From: CAYZZU01 sp964483105
GTDB taxonomy: Bacteria; CG2-30-53-67
Direction: 5' to 3'
NCBI GenBank assembly: GCA_964483105.1
Contig: CAYZZU010000009.1
Coordinates: 1-64,000, forward strand
DNA length: 64,000 nt
The notes under the pieces were generated by a model, which was not told where the DNA came from, did no database searches, and saw nothing but the letters and a program-made list of their open reading frames with translations. Shown one piece after another: positions 16,337 to 25,789 of this stretch. Position 1 is the stretch's first letter; every line of letters begins with the position of its first letter. Position numbers and translations under genes: made by a program.

Positions 16337-18385
16337 CTAATGACCGACCATAGCAACCAGGGGCGCGATCACCAGGGAAACAATCGACATCAGTTTAATG
16401 AGAATATTCATGGCCGGTCCGGAGGTATCCTTGAAGGGATCCCCGATGGTATCACCAACCACGGCGGCCTTGTGGGCGTCCGATCCCTTGCCGCCCAGGT
16501 TTCCTTTCTCAATATATTTTTTGGCATTGTCCCAGGCACCGCCGCCGTTTCCCATGAAAAGAGCCATCAAGACACCCGAAACCGTAGCGCCGGCCAGCAT
16601 CCCGCCCAGGGCCTCCGGTCCCAGGATAAACCCGACCAGAATCGGCGAAATCACCGCCGTCAGGCCCGGAACGATCATTTTCTTCAGCGCAGCCGTGGTG
16701 CTGATGTCCACGCATTTATTGGAGTCCGGCTTGACCCCCTCCTTGCCCTCCAGGAGGCCCTTGATCTCACGGAACTGCCTTCGGATTTCATTGACCATCT
16801 CCATGGCCGCCTCCCCCACGGAGGTCATGGTCATGGCCGCCACCAGAAAGGGAAGAATCCCCCCGATCAGCATTCCGATCACCACGTTCGGCGAAGTGAT
16901 GATAATGGATATCGGCTTCAGTCCCTGATGGACGAGGGTATGATTCACGGTCTGGGCATAAGCTGTAAAGAGCGCCAATGCCGTCAAAGCGGCCGATCCA
17001 ATGGCGAATCCCTTTCCGATCGCAGCGGTCGTGTTTCCGAGTGCATCCAGCTCATCGGTGATGTTCCGGGTCTCCGGTCCCAGTTCCGCCATCTCCGAGA
17101 TCCCGCCGGCATTGTCGGCTACAGGGCCATAGGCGTCCACCGACATGGTAATCCCCACGGTGGCGAGCATTCCCACGGCCGCGATCCCGATTCCGTAAAG
17201 CCCCGCGAAATAGTTCCCGATATAAATCGCCGCAGCGATGATCAGAACCGGGATCGCGGTGCTCTCCAGCCCCACGGCAAGACCCGTAATGATATTGGTC
17301 GCCGCCCCGGTCTGGCTGGAATTGGCGATTCGGATGATCGGACCGGCCGCGGTGTAATATTCCGTAACGAGACCGATGGCGATCCCCGCGATGGTTCCGG
17401 CCAGCACGGCCCAGAAAACATCCTCTTTCAAACCCATGGCCGGGAGCACGAAGTACCCGGCAATCAGGAAAAGACCCGCGGCGATGAAGGTCGAATAGCG
17501 CAGAGCCGCCGCGGGACTCCAACTCTTCAGGATTTTCATCGAGAGAATCCCGATCAGGGAGGCGATCAGTCCGACCATGGCCAGGATGATCGGAAGCGCC
17601 ATATAACCCGACCTTACGGCCTCCGACTGGAAAAGTCCGCTGCCCACCATGCTCGTGGCCGCAATCGCGATCGTGGCGATGATTGAACCGACGTAAGACT
17701 CGAAGATGTCCGCTCCGAGGCCGGCCACGTCCCCCACGTTGTCCCCCACGTTGTCGGCGATCACACCGGGGTTTCTGGGGTCATCTTCCGGAATTCCGGC
17801 CTCTACCTTTCCGACAAGATCGGCTCCCACATCCGCCGTCTTGGTGTAAATACCGCCTCCGACACGGGCGAAAAGGGCGATGGAACTGGCCCCCATGGCG
17901 AAACCGTTGATATTGGCGATCGCCTTCGTATCCCCGCTGAAAAAGTAATAGGCGATCCCGATTCCGATCAAACCGAGACTGGCAACAGAGAGTCCCATCA
18001 CCGCCCCTCCGTTAAAGGCCACAGACAGGGCCGGGCCATGATCCGGTTTGTTGGCCTCGGCGGCCTGCGCCGTGCGGACATTGGCGATGGTGGCTGAATT
18101 CATTCCGAAGAACCCGGCCAGAATGGAGCAGAGCGCCCCTCCCAGAAAGGCGACAGCGGTCAGCGGCGCCACCTTCCAATACAGAAGGACAAAGACAATC
18201 ACGATGAACACGGCCAGAATCTTATACATCCGAAACAAAAAGACCATCGCCCCCTCATGGATCGCGTCGGCGATCTCCTTCATCCGGGGAGTTCCGGTAT
18301 CCTTCCCTTTGATGGAACCGAAGATGATGAAGGCAAAAATAAGGCCTATCGCCCCGATGAGTGGTGCAATTCTTGGATCCAGCAT
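16337..18385 (-). CDS. hppA: Membrane-bound ion-translocating pyrophosphatase
   Basis: 682 residues, about 16 membrane helices. It couples pyrophosphate hydrolysis to H+ or Na+ pumping. The substrate site is clear: DVGADLVGKVEAGIPEDDPRN, then NVGDNVGDVAGLGADIFES, and near the end a GDTIGDPFKDTSGP motif. The GNTTAAIGKG segment (about residue 450) has Ala where K+-independent enzymes carry Lys, so this is predicted to be the K+-dependent class. H+ versus Na+ cannot be read with certainty. It has a strong GGAGGAGG ribosome site and its own terminator, so it is probably monocistronic. It would let the cell recover energy from biosynthetic pyrophosphate. Confidence 0.97.
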   Translation of the reverse strand: MLDPRIAPLIGAIGLIFAFIIFGSIKGKDTGTPRMKEIADAIHEGAMVFLFRMYKILAVFIVIVFVLLYWKVAPLTAVAFLGGALCSILAGFFGMNSATIANVRTAQAAEANKPDHGPALSVAFNGGAVMGLSVASLGLIGIGIAYYFFSGDTKAIANINGFAMGASSIALFARVGGGIYTKTADVGADLVGKVEAGIPEDDPRNPGVIADNVGDNVGDVAGLGADIFESYVGSIIATIAIAATSMVGSGLFQSEAVRSGYMALPIILAMVGLIASLIGILSMKILKSWSPAAALRYSTFIAAGLFLIAGYFVLPAMGLKEDVFWAVLAGTIAGIAIGLVTEYYTAAGPIIRIANSSQTGAATNIITGLAVGLESTAIPVLIIAAAIYIGNYFAGLYGIGIAAVGMLATVGITMSVDAYGPVADNAGGISEMAELGPETRNITDELDALGNTTAAIGKGFAIGSAALTALALFTAYAQTVNHTLVHQGLKPISIIITSPNVVIGMLIGGILPFLVAAMTMTSVGEAAMEMVNEIRRQFREIKGLLEGKEGVKPDSNKCVDISTTAALKKMIVPGLTAVISPILVGFILGPEALGGMLAGATVSGVLMALFMGNGGGAWDNAKKYIEKGNLGGKGSDAHKAAVVGDTIGDPFKDTSGPAMNILIKLMSIVSLVIAPLVAMVGH

Positions 18386-18449
18386 TTTCGTCCTCCTCCT
18401 TTTTTTAAGATGAAATCACCTTGTTAACCTACATTGCGGGAATCGAGTC

Positions 18450-19022
18450 TCAGAGACCTTCCTTTGAATGATAACGGTTCATGGTCGCAGCAGGGCCGTG
18501 TTCCAAAAGCTCCTCGATCATACCAACAGCCTGTTGAACCCATTTCCCCATTTCCTTCCCATCCGGATCGGGCCGCAGGACATATTCGGCCGGATCATCA
18601 CCGTTCTCCGGCCTTCCGATCCCGATCCGGATCCGGATGAAACCGGCCTCACCGCATTCACGGATTACCGAACGAACCCCGTTATGCCCTCCGTGCCCTC
18701 CTCCCTCCTTGATCCGGATCCGTCCCCGATCCAGATCAAGATCATCATGGACAACGATCAGGGAGTCCACGGAGGCGGAATTTCCGGCCAGAATCCGGGC
18801 GACCGATTCTCCGCTCCGGTTCATAAAGGTTTGAGGTTTGGCCAGCAGAACAGGAACAGCCGCGATCTCTCCTTTACCGAGCAGTGCCCGAAAACGTTCC
18901 CGGTTGAACCGGATACCGTTTCGCTCCGCCAGGGCGTCTACGACCCGAAACCCGATATTGTGCCGATGGTTCTGATACTTCCTCCCCGGATTTCCCAGTC
19001 CTACGATAATGCGAAGTCTCAT
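18450..19022 (-). CDS. pth: Peptidyl-tRNA hydrolase
   Basis: 190 residues. VGLGNPGRKYQNHRHNIGF includes the catalytic His; KPQTFMNRSGES, VHDDLDLDRGRIRIK and GGHGGHNGVRS are the remaining family signatures, with the active-site Asp and both Asn in place. It frees tRNA from dropped-off peptidyl-tRNA. It is last in the prs-rplY-pth run, a common bacterial order. Confidence 0.98.
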   Translation of the reverse strand: MRLRIIVGLGNPGRKYQNHRHNIGFRVVDALAERNGIRFNRERFRALLGKGEIAAVPVLLAKPQTFMNRSGESVARILAGNSASVDSLIVVHDDLDLDRGRIRIKEGGGHGGHNGVRSVIRECGEAGFIRIRIGIGRPENGDDPAEYVLRPDPDGKEMGKWVQQAVGMIEELLEHGPAATMNRYHSKEGL

Positions 19023-19080
19023 TCCGGAAGCCCCACCGAAGGATCAGACAAATCGGTCCAATCCATCGAGACCGAAGGAA

Positions 19081-19743
19081 TCAGTCGGACTCGGTCTTCT
19101 TCCCCGGCCCGGAAGAGCTCTCTGTCTTCCCGGGTTCCGCGACCTCTCCGGACGCGCCTTCCTCCAGGGATGCTTCAGCCGCCGCGGCCACGGTAGGCGC
19201 CACCACAGTGAAGAGCATCTGTTCCCCGGGCGTCAGGATTGTCAGCCCCATGTCGGGAAGATCCGAAACATGAAAGGAATCTCCCACATCCAGTCCGGAC
19301 AGATCGGCCAGGAACGCCTCCGGAATCTCCATCGGAAGGCATTCCACCTCCACGTCCGTGATGCCGTGGGTCAGAATGCCGCCCTTTTTCAAACCGACCG
19401 GATCCGCCCCGGCGGACTTGACCTCCACAACAACCCGGATCTTCTGGTCCATGGAGATCTCGAACAGGTCGAGATGAATCGGTTCTTCGCTGATCGGGTC
19501 GTACTGCACATCCTTGAGCAGAACGCTGGTCTGTTTTCCGTCCAGTCGAATCTGCAGGATGGCATTGGATCCGGCGGCGGTCTTCAGGATCCGACGAAGA
19601 TCCACCCGACGTACCGCCAGACTCCTGGTATTCTTGTGCCCGTACATGACCGCCGGGACCATCCCCGCCCGCCGGAGCTTACGTGAAACGCCTTTGCCCG
19701 TTTCATTCCGGGAAAAGACGTCAATGGAAAGGGTCTTCGTCAT
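19081..19743 (-). CDS. rplY: Ribosomal protein bL25, long (Ctc/TL5) form
   Basis: 220 residues, much longer than the E. coli protein (94). The N-terminal 5S rRNA-binding domain has RNETGKGVSRKLRRAGMVPAVMYG and VRRVDLRRIL. The C-terminal beta domain has GILTHGITDVEVECLP, and an Ala/Glu/Gly-rich acidic tail follows. It lies between prs and pth, its usual place. GGAGGAAG precedes the ATG. Confidence 0.96.
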   Translation of the reverse strand: MTKTLSIDVFSRNETGKGVSRKLRRAGMVPAVMYGHKNTRSLAVRRVDLRRILKTAAGSNAILQIRLDGKQTSVLLKDVQYDPISEEPIHLDLFEISMDQKIRVVVEVKSAGADPVGLKKGGILTHGITDVEVECLPMEIPEAFLADLSGLDVGDSFHVSDLPDMGLTILTPGEQMLFTVVAPTVAAAAEASLEEGASGEVAEPGKTESSSGPGKKTESD

Positions 19744-19769
19744 TCCAACTTCCTCCTGTTCAATACAAA

Positions 19770-20702
19770 CTATGCGAACAATGTACTGATTGAAGTCTCC
19801 TCATGGATATTCCGGATCGCTTTGGCAAAAAGTCCGCCAATCGACAGAACCTCTATCTTTTCACACCGGTCCTGACCGGTAAAAGGGATACTGTTGGTCA
19901 CCACCACCTTTTTCAGTTTCGAGTGGTTGATCCGGTCGAGGGCCGGACCGGATAGGACGGCATGTGAACAGCCGGCCAGCACTTCTTTCGCGCCCCGCGC
20001 CATAATAGCGCCGGCCGCCTCGGACAGGGTTCCAGCCGTGTCGGCCATGTCGTCCAGGATCAGGGCTTTCTTCCCTTGGACATCGCCGATCAGGTTCATG
20101 ACCTTGGCCTCGTTGGGGCTGCTTCGTCTTTTGTCGATAATCGCCAGAGAGGCATTCAGCCGCTTGGCAAAAGACCGAGCCCGGAGAACTCCGCCCGCGT
20201 CCGGAGAAACCACCACACAGTCTTCTCCCCTTCCCCCGTTTTGGCTGAAATAATCGAGCAGGATCGGCTCCGCGTAGAGATTGTCTACGGGGATATTGAA
20301 AAATCCCTGGATCTGGCCGGCATGAAGATCCATGGTCAGAACCCGATTGGCCCCGGCGGCCGTGATCAGATCGGCCACGAGTTTAGCGGTGATCGGAACC
20401 CGGGGCAGGACCTTTCGATCCTGGCGGGCGTACCCGTAATAAGGAAGAACCGCCGTGATCCGGCGTGCCGAAGCCCGTTTCAAGGCATCGATCATGATCA
20501 GGAGTTCCATCAGGTTCCGGTTGACGGGATTGCAGGTGGACTGTACCACAAACACATCCCGTCCCCGCACATTTTCATTGACCTGGACCTGGATTTCACC
20601 ATCACTGAAGGTCGTTACATCCGCATCACCCAGGGGAAGCTTGAGCCAATCACAAATCTCCCGCGCCAGGAGGGGATTGGAATTCCCCGAGAAGATCTTC
20701 AT
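19770..20702 (-). CDS. prs: Ribose-phosphate pyrophosphokinase
   Basis: 310 residues, class I. MKIFSGNSNPLLA, FSDGEIQVQVNENVRGRDVF, LPYYGYARQDRK, and DLHAGQIQGFFNIPVDN are family motifs, as is the PRPP loop VVVSPDAGGVLRA and the later ILDDMADTAGTL. It makes PRPP from ribose 5-phosphate and ATP for nucleotides, His and Trp. It lies about 50 bases downstream of tRNA-Gln and may be transcribed with it. Confidence 0.98.
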   Translation of the reverse strand: MKIFSGNSNPLLAREICDWLKLPLGDADVTTFSDGEIQVQVNENVRGRDVFVVQSTCNPVNRNLMELLIMIDALKRASARRITAVLPYYGYARQDRKVLPRVPITAKLVADLITAAGANRVLTMDLHAGQIQGFFNIPVDNLYAEPILLDYFSQNGGRGEDCVVVSPDAGGVLRARSFAKRLNASLAIIDKRRSSPNEAKVMNLIGDVQGKKALILDDMADTAGTLSEAAGAIMARGAKEVLAGCSHAVLSGPALDRINHSKLKKVVVTNSIPFTGQDRCEKIEVLSIGGLFAKAIRNIHEETSISTLFA

Positions 20703-20753
20703 GTCCGTTCAATCCTTTCCTTGCTTCTGTGAAGAAACCTCTATCGGAAAAAT

Positions 20754-20827
20754 TGGCTCGGGGGCAGGGATTCGAACCCCGATAGCCAGAACCAAAATCT
20801 GGAGTCCTGCCGTTGGACGACCCCCGA
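20754..20827 (-). tRNA. tRNA-Gln (anticodon UUG)
   Basis: 74 bases including an encoded CCA. Acceptor TCGGGGG pairs with CCCCCGA, discriminator G. Anticodon stem CCAGA/TCTGG closes the loop TTTTGGT, giving UUG. The T arm is CGGGG-TTCGAAT-CCCTG with one G-U pair. All arms fold. Confidence 0.96.
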
Positions 20828-20860
20828 TTCATCAGATCGATTCATGTTGCTTAGAATCCG

Positions 20861-20890
20861 CGTATACGGCACAGACTTCCCGTCAGGCAA
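20861..20890 (-). promoter_or_regulatory. Promoter candidate for tRNA-Gln
   Basis: Minus strand TTGCCT (20890-20885), 18-base spacer, TATACG (20866-20861), expected start near 20854, 27 bases before the tRNA. Confidence 0.4.
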
Positions 20891-20900
20891 CCGGAGATAG

Positions 20901-21188
20901 TCATTTCCGATGCCCGCCGAAAACCCCGTTTCTTCTCCTGGTTACATTCCGATATTCAGCGATCACCTGTTCCTGAATTCTGGCCCGGGTCTTTGTGTCC
21001 AAAGGATGCGCCGTATCCTTGTATGTTCCATCCGCCAACCGGCGGCTCGGCATGGCCACAAAAACCCCCTTTCTCCCCTGAATCACCTTGAGATCCCGCA
21101 CTACAAAGCAATCATCAAAGGTGATCGCCGCATAGGCCAGAAGCATCTTGTCCGCTACGGGAAAGATGCGAATCTCCGTGATCTCCAT
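20901..21188 (-). CDS. spoVG: SpoVG-family RNA/DNA-binding protein
   Basis: 95 residues. EITEIRIFPVADKMLLAYAA, ITFDDCFVVRDLKVIQG, GVFVAMPSRRLADG and a C-terminal basic end with IQEQVIAEY match SpoVG throughout. The family binds nucleic acids and regulates division, envelope or virulence traits; sporulation is only one context. In several non-sporulating diderms it sits, as here, between ispE and the tRNA-Gln/prs genes. The gap to ispE is 65 bases. Confidence 0.95.
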   Translation of the reverse strand: MEITEIRIFPVADKMLLAYAAITFDDCFVVRDLKVIQGRKGVFVAMPSRRLADGTYKDTAHPLDTKTRARIQEQVIAEYRNVTRRRNGVFGGHRK

Positions 21189-21253
21189 ACAGAAAGCTCA
21201 CCACCTTTCTGAGGACGGGATGGAGTGTCTCGATGGGCGTCACACCCCGCGAT

Positions 21254-22120
21254 CTATGCCGTGATCGCCGTCAATGTGCGCACCGGACTCACCGAAAGAT
21301 TTTTCTCCCCCTTCAATACCTTCAGAGCCTCATGGGCCGCCGGCCGATCCGGGAAGATCCCGAACAGGGCGGATCCGCTTCCGGACATCAGTGAGAACAG
21401 CGCCCCCAGATCGTATAAAGACTCCTTGATCTCCTGAAGAAGGGGGAATTTCTTGAAGGTCACACTTTCCAGATCATTCTCTAAGCAAATTCCAGCGTCC
21501 TCAAAGGCAGTGACAGAGAATCTTCGCATGCTAATATGTTTATTTTTTGTTGTCAACCCTATTTTTAACCCCTGATAGACACTTCGGGTTGAAATGGGGA
21601 TTCCGGGATCAACCAGGAGCACCCAGAGTGGGGGAGAAGGTGAGGGGATCCGGGTTAAAATCTCTCCGCGCCCCCTGGCCAATGCCGTTGGAGCAAAGAG
21701 GAAAAAGGGGACATCCATGCCGAGTCGCGTCGCCAGGTCCATTAATCTCCGCCGGGAAAGGTCCAGTCCCCAGAGTCGATTCAGACCGGCAAGGGTCGTC
21801 GCCGCGTCACTGCTCCCCCCACCGAGTCCGGCCCCCAGGGGAATCCTTTTATGGATCCGGATCCGGACCGAGGGAACGATGTTCATTTCCCGTGCCAGGA
21901 GATCGGCGGCCTGGTACACCAGATTTTCCTCACCGGTCGGAAGATTCGGATGATCCGTATCGACCTGAATCCCCCTCCGGGATTTTCGGATCACGATCTC
22001 ATCATAAAGAGAAACCATCTGCATAATGGTTTCAATTTCATGATACCCGTCCGTCCTTTTCCCCTGTACGACAAGTCCCAGGTTGATCTTTGCCGGGGCC
22101 TGTACCTTGACGACATTCAT
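21254..22120 (-). CDS. ispE: 4-diphosphocytidyl-2-C-methyl-D-erythritol kinase
   Basis: 288 residues, GHMP kinase. APAKINLGLVVQGKRTDGYHEI at the start carries the active-site Lys and the DGYHE motif; IPLGAGLGGGSSDAA is the phosphate loop; LMSGSGSALFGIF is the C-terminal GHMP motif. It phosphorylates CDP-methylerythritol in the MEP route to isoprenoids. The ATG overlaps the stop of the upstream lipoprotein gene by four bases. Confidence 0.97.
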   Translation of the reverse strand: MNVVKVQAPAKINLGLVVQGKRTDGYHEIETIMQMVSLYDEIVIRKSRRGIQVDTDHPNLPTGEENLVYQAADLLAREMNIVPSVRIRIHKRIPLGAGLGGGSSDAATTLAGLNRLWGLDLSRRRLMDLATRLGMDVPFFLFAPTALARGRGEILTRIPSPSPPLWVLLVDPGIPISTRSVYQGLKIGLTTKNKHISMRRFSVTAFEDAGICLENDLESVTFKKFPLLQEIKESLYDLGALFSLMSGSGSALFGIFPDRPAAHEALKVLKGEKNLSVSPVRTLTAITA

Positions 22121-22887
22121 GAGGGCGTACCCCTCCGGTGGACTTCCGGGAACTGGAAGGAGCGATCCTCGACAGGCCGATTCAAATGCAGGGACCTGTA
22201 ACGAAGAATCAGTTCTGTTCCATCCTTCGCCCGGTAGGTAATCCGCAAGGGGACGGGGATCCCCTTCTTCTCCGTGTATTCCTCAAAAAGGAGGGACGCC
22301 GTCATCCGGCCTTCGCGATCCAGACGTTCCCAACGGGAGACCTCACCCGAATCATCCATCCAGATTCTCTGCAGAACATGCCGATTCCGCACAATTTCAA
22401 GAACCGTCCGTTGATCTTCGATACGGCTTCGCAATCGGGTCACAGCGACATCGGAAACGGGTGGCCCCCCCAGGAGCGCCTCCAGAAATTCCGAGAAGGA
22501 GAGATTGATCCAAAGGTAGCGTTTCAGAACATGAGAATCCACGGGAAAGGTTTTCCCGGCCGGCCGGTCCGGAGTCCAGACAACCCCCCGGCGGTTTCGG
22601 ATGATCAAAAGCCATTGCATTCCTCCGAGGGGGGCATGCATCTCCAGACGAAGGGAATCGGGCATACGGATGAGAATGACGAAATCGGCCGCAAGACTCT
22701 CTTCCGGGGTCTTGATCCGGATCCGAGCCAAGCCGGTCAGGGTTCCGATCGAAGCGGCCCGCGACCGGATGCTCTGGAAAAGAGCCTGATTCCGCAACGC
22801 CTGTTCAGTCGAAAGAGGAGGGGAAACCTTCAAGGCACATCCCAAAAGGAAAAAAAGGAGAAGACAGGAGCGGCACACTCTTCGCAC
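22117..22887 (-). CDS. LolB/DUF4292-like outer-membrane lipoprotein
   Basis: 256 residues from a GTG (22887) with GGGAG eight bases upstream. The signal peptide ends in FFLLGC, a clear lipobox. The rest is a beta-rich half-barrel pattern: TGLARIRIKTPEESLAADF, LRLEMHAPLGG, a central AADFVILIRMPDSLRLE strand pair, and ERLDREGRMTASLLFEEY. This is the general form of lipoprotein carriers and receptors of the LolA/LolB fold, and DUF4292 proteins are the closest named match I can offer. It stands between a TPR lipoprotein and ispE, as LolB does next to ispE in gammaproteobacteria, which supports the call. Confidence 0.7.
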   Translation of the reverse strand: MRRVCRSCLLLFFLLGCALKVSPPLSTEQALRNQALFQSIRSRAASIGTLTGLARIRIKTPEESLAADFVILIRMPDSLRLEMHAPLGGMQWLLIIRNRRGVVWTPDRPAGKTFPVDSHVLKRYLWINLSFSEFLEALLGGPPVSDVAVTRLRSRIEDQRTVLEIVRNRHVLQRIWMDDSGEVSRWERLDREGRMTASLLFEEYTEKKGIPVPLRITYRAKDGTELILRYRSLHLNRPVEDRSFQFPEVHRRGTPS

Positions 22888-22899
22888 GTATCTTCTCCC

Positions 22900-24630
22900 T
22901 TACGGCCTGATGGTCCCTTTTAATTTTTTCTGGAGGTCCTTGTTGTCCGGGTCGGCCTTCAACGCTTTTTTCCAGTATTCGACGGCTTTTTCCAGATTGC
23001 CAAGGGAATGATATACATCTCCCAGATGTTCGGATACGGACGGATCGTCGGGGAGATTCCGATCCGCGTCTTGAAGGTATTTCAAGGCGTCCCGGTAGCG
23101 TTCCATCTTAAAATAGACCCAACCGAGACTGTCGAGATAGTATCCATCATTCGGTTTGATCGTGAGCGCCCGCTGAATCAATCGACCGGCCTCCTTCAGG
23201 TGGATCCCCTTTTCGGCAAACATGTAGCCCAGATAATTCAGGGCATTGCTGTGTTTCGGGTTGATTTCAATGGCCTTCCGAAAGGAGGCCACGGCATCAT
23301 CGAAACGCCCCGCCTTTTCATAAATAACTCCTAACCGGAAATAGAGCCGGTCATCCTTCGGGAACCGGCGGATCGCTTCCCGGTAAACCTCGATCGACTT
23401 TCCCTCGTTCCCCAAGGCGGCATAACCCGCGCCGAGCAAATTCAGAAGATCCGCATTCTTCGGAGTGCTTTCCCGGGTCTTCTCCAGAAGGGAGACGGCC
23501 GAAGCGGGTTGCTCCGTGCGAAGATAGAGTTGGGCCAGGCGGAAGACCGTCTTCAGATTCGCGGGAGTTCTGTTCAGAATGAACTGATACTCTCTCTCCG
23601 CGAGGTTCGGTTTTTGCAATGCCTCGTATGTGATCCCCAGATAAAAGTGAGCCTTCAGGTTCTGTGGCTGGAGGGCCAATACGATTCGAAACTCCTCCAG
23701 CGCCTGTTCCACCTTCTCCTGTTGAAGGTAGACCAGGCCGATCCGGAAGTGGGTATCGGCATTGTTCGGTTCAAGTTCCTTGAGCTGTTCCAACTGGGTC
23801 AGCGCCCGGTCCACCTGATTCTTCTGAAGATAAAGCATACTCAGACGCTCTTTGATCTGCACCTGATGCGGATTGATTTTCAGGGCTTTCCGGTAGATCT
23901 GCATCGCTCGGTCCGGCTCTTCCTCCAGTTCATAGACCGCTCCCAGACTCAGATAAGGGAGCATGAAATCGGGTTTCTTCCGAATGCTTTTCTCAAAGAA
24001 TTTCCGGGCCTGCCGGTAGTTCTTCTGACTGGCGTAGACGCGACCGATGTAATAGTCCCCCACCTCCTGATGACCATCCAGCCGTGAAAGTTGCTGAAAC
24101 AGCCGGATCGCCCGATCCGGTTTCTTCTGCTGCAGATAGAGTGTCCCGAGATAGATGTAGGCCTCCTTGTTTTCAGGGGCGAGATTCAGGACCTTTTCAT
24201 AGAGTCGGACCGCGTCCTTCGTGCGTTTCTGTGCCGTATACCCCCTCGCGGTCAGCATCATCAGCGGAATCGAGTCGGGTTGTAAGGAAAGGCCCTTCTC
24301 CCCGGCCCGAAGGGCCTCCTCGAACCTTCCGTTTTTCAGATACAATGAAGCCAGGTACAATCTCAGAAGGGCGGAACCGGGATCCAACTCGCTCGCCTTC
24401 TCCATTTCAAGCAAGGCCTCCGGGTATTGGCCGTTCAAACGGTAGGCGTTGGAACGTAAAAAATGGGCATAAGCCAGCGGCGAGGCAATTCGGGTGGGTC
24501 CGGAGAGAGCGGTTCCGGGGTGTTTCGCCGTAACGGCCGGTTCCTGCCGTACCCCCACCGGAAGGGTGGCACACCCGGTGAACAAAAGGACCCAGAGGAG
24601 AACAACCTGAACACAATGAAATAATGTCAT
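22900..24630 (-). CDS. TPR-repeat lipoprotein
   Basis: 576 residues. The signal peptide ends in LLFTGC, so it is likely lipidated. From about residue 50 to the end there are at least thirteen TPR units (for example PEALLEMEKASELDPGSALL and DAVASFRKAIEINPKHSNAL), with no catalytic domain. Such proteins are scaffolds for protein complexes at the envelope, often for secretion or exopolysaccharide machinery. It is the first gene of the run ending in ispE, 12 bases before the next start. Confidence 0.85.
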   Translation of the reverse strand: MTLFHCVQVVLLWVLLFTGCATLPVGVRQEPAVTAKHPGTALSGPTRIASPLAYAHFLRSNAYRLNGQYPEALLEMEKASELDPGSALLRLYLASLYLKNGRFEEALRAGEKGLSLQPDSIPLMMLTARGYTAQKRTKDAVRLYEKVLNLAPENKEAYIYLGTLYLQQKKPDRAIRLFQQLSRLDGHQEVGDYYIGRVYASQKNYRQARKFFEKSIRKKPDFMLPYLSLGAVYELEEEPDRAMQIYRKALKINPHQVQIKERLSMLYLQKNQVDRALTQLEQLKELEPNNADTHFRIGLVYLQQEKVEQALEEFRIVLALQPQNLKAHFYLGITYEALQKPNLAEREYQFILNRTPANLKTVFRLAQLYLRTEQPASAVSLLEKTRESTPKNADLLNLLGAGYAALGNEGKSIEVYREAIRRFPKDDRLYFRLGVIYEKAGRFDDAVASFRKAIEINPKHSNALNYLGYMFAEKGIHLKEAGRLIQRALTIKPNDGYYLDSLGWVYFKMERYRDALKYLQDADRNLPDDPSVSEHLGDVYHSLGNLEKAVEYWKKALKADPDNKDLQKKLKGTIRP

Positions 24631-24789
24631 AAAACACCTTATAAAAACATATAGTTACATTAACGCCACCTTAACTGATTTTCGAAGGGATGTCAAAAGA
24701 AAAAAAGTACTGGAATTATGATGGAAGCGGCTTTGCTTTTGATTTCGTCTTATGTTAAGTTCGTGGCAGAATTTTCGGGAGGCAAACAG

Positions 24790-25716
24790 ATGGAACCGAT
24801 TATCCTGGCCGAAAACCTGGTCAAACGCTTCGGAAATGTCACGGCCGTGGACCGGATTGGTTTCACGATTTTCAAGCGGGAATGCTTCGGTTTCCTGGGC
24901 CCGAACGGGGCCGGTAAAACCAGTACCATGCGGATGCTCTACGGGTTTTCTCCGATGACGGAGGGCGTGCTGAAGATCCTGGGCATGGACCTGAAAACCT
25001 CTGCGCGAAAGATCAAAGCCCAACTCGGCGTGGTCTCCCAGGAAAACAACCTGGACACGGACCTGACCGTACTGGAAAATCTTCTGGTCTATTCACGGTA
25101 CTTCAACATTCCGAAAAAAGAGGCCCGGCGCAGAGCCCTGGAACTGATGCAATTCATGCAACTGGAAGAAAAGACTCACAGCCGCGTGGAGGATCTTTCG
25201 GGTGGGATGAAACGTCGGCTGGTTCTGGCGAGGGCACTGATCAACTCACCCCGGATTCTCCTCCTGGATGAACCGACCGCGGGTCTCGACCCGCAAGCCC
25301 GGCACATGATCTGGCAAAGGCTTCGTTCACTGAAACAGGGAGGCGTCACCATGGTTCTGACAACACATTACATGGAAGAGGCTACCCAGCTCTGTGACCG
25401 GATCGCGGTCATGGACGGCGGCCGGATCATCACCACCGGTTTTCCTCAAAAGATGGTACAGGAGCAGATCGGATCCCAGGTAATAGAACTCAGGATTCCT
25501 CCCGACAGAGACGCAGGGATCCTGGACGCAATCCGGAACCTTCCCATCCAAACCGAACGGTTCGGAGACACCTTCTATTTCTACCTGCCGGACGAAACCG
25601 ACCTGCTTCAGGAGTTGACTCAGCGACTGCTCGCACTGAACCACACACAGATGATCCACCGTCAGGCCTCCCTGGAAGACCTCTTCCTGCAATTGACCGG
25701 CCGGGAACTGGTGTAG
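24790..25716 (+). CDS. ABC transporter ATP-binding protein, NodI/NatA type
   Basis: 308 residues from the ATG at 24790, with GGGAGG eight bases upstream. Walker A GPNGAGKTS, Q loop VSQENN, signature LSGGMKRR, Walker B ILLLDEPTAGLDP and switch His TTHYMEEA are all intact. A C-terminal extension of about 80 residues matches the NodI/CcmA subgroup that works with ABC-2 permeases. It pairs with the permease gene 73 bases downstream. The exported substrate is unknown. Confidence 0.92.
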   Translation: MEPIILAENLVKRFGNVTAVDRIGFTIFKRECFGFLGPNGAGKTSTMRMLYGFSPMTEGVLKILGMDLKTSARKIKAQLGVVSQENNLDTDLTVLENLLVYSRYFNIPKKEARRRALELMQFMQLEEKTHSRVEDLSGGMKRRLVLARALINSPRILLLDEPTAGLDPQARHMIWQRLRSLKQGGVTMVLTTHYMEEATQLCDRIAVMDGGRIITTGFPQKMVQEQIGSQVIELRIPPDRDAGILDAIRNLPIQTERFGDTFYFYLPDETDLLQELTQRLLALNHTQMIHRQASLEDLFLQLTGRELV

Positions 25717-25789
25717 AAACCAAGAGAGCCGGGGGAGGTCCGTCCCGGACGGGAAAATAAGAAACCATCCGCATCACGGAGAAGCTATT

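Noticed and set aside
16235..17686. 483-codon open frame on the plus strand
   Set aside because: It is antisense to hppA, rich in Arg/His/Gly/Asp as shadow frames in GC-rich genes are, and shows no domain.
20901..21188. SpoVG as a sign of sporulation
   Set aside because: No other sporulation gene is present, the organism looks diderm, and the family is common in non-sporulating bacteria.
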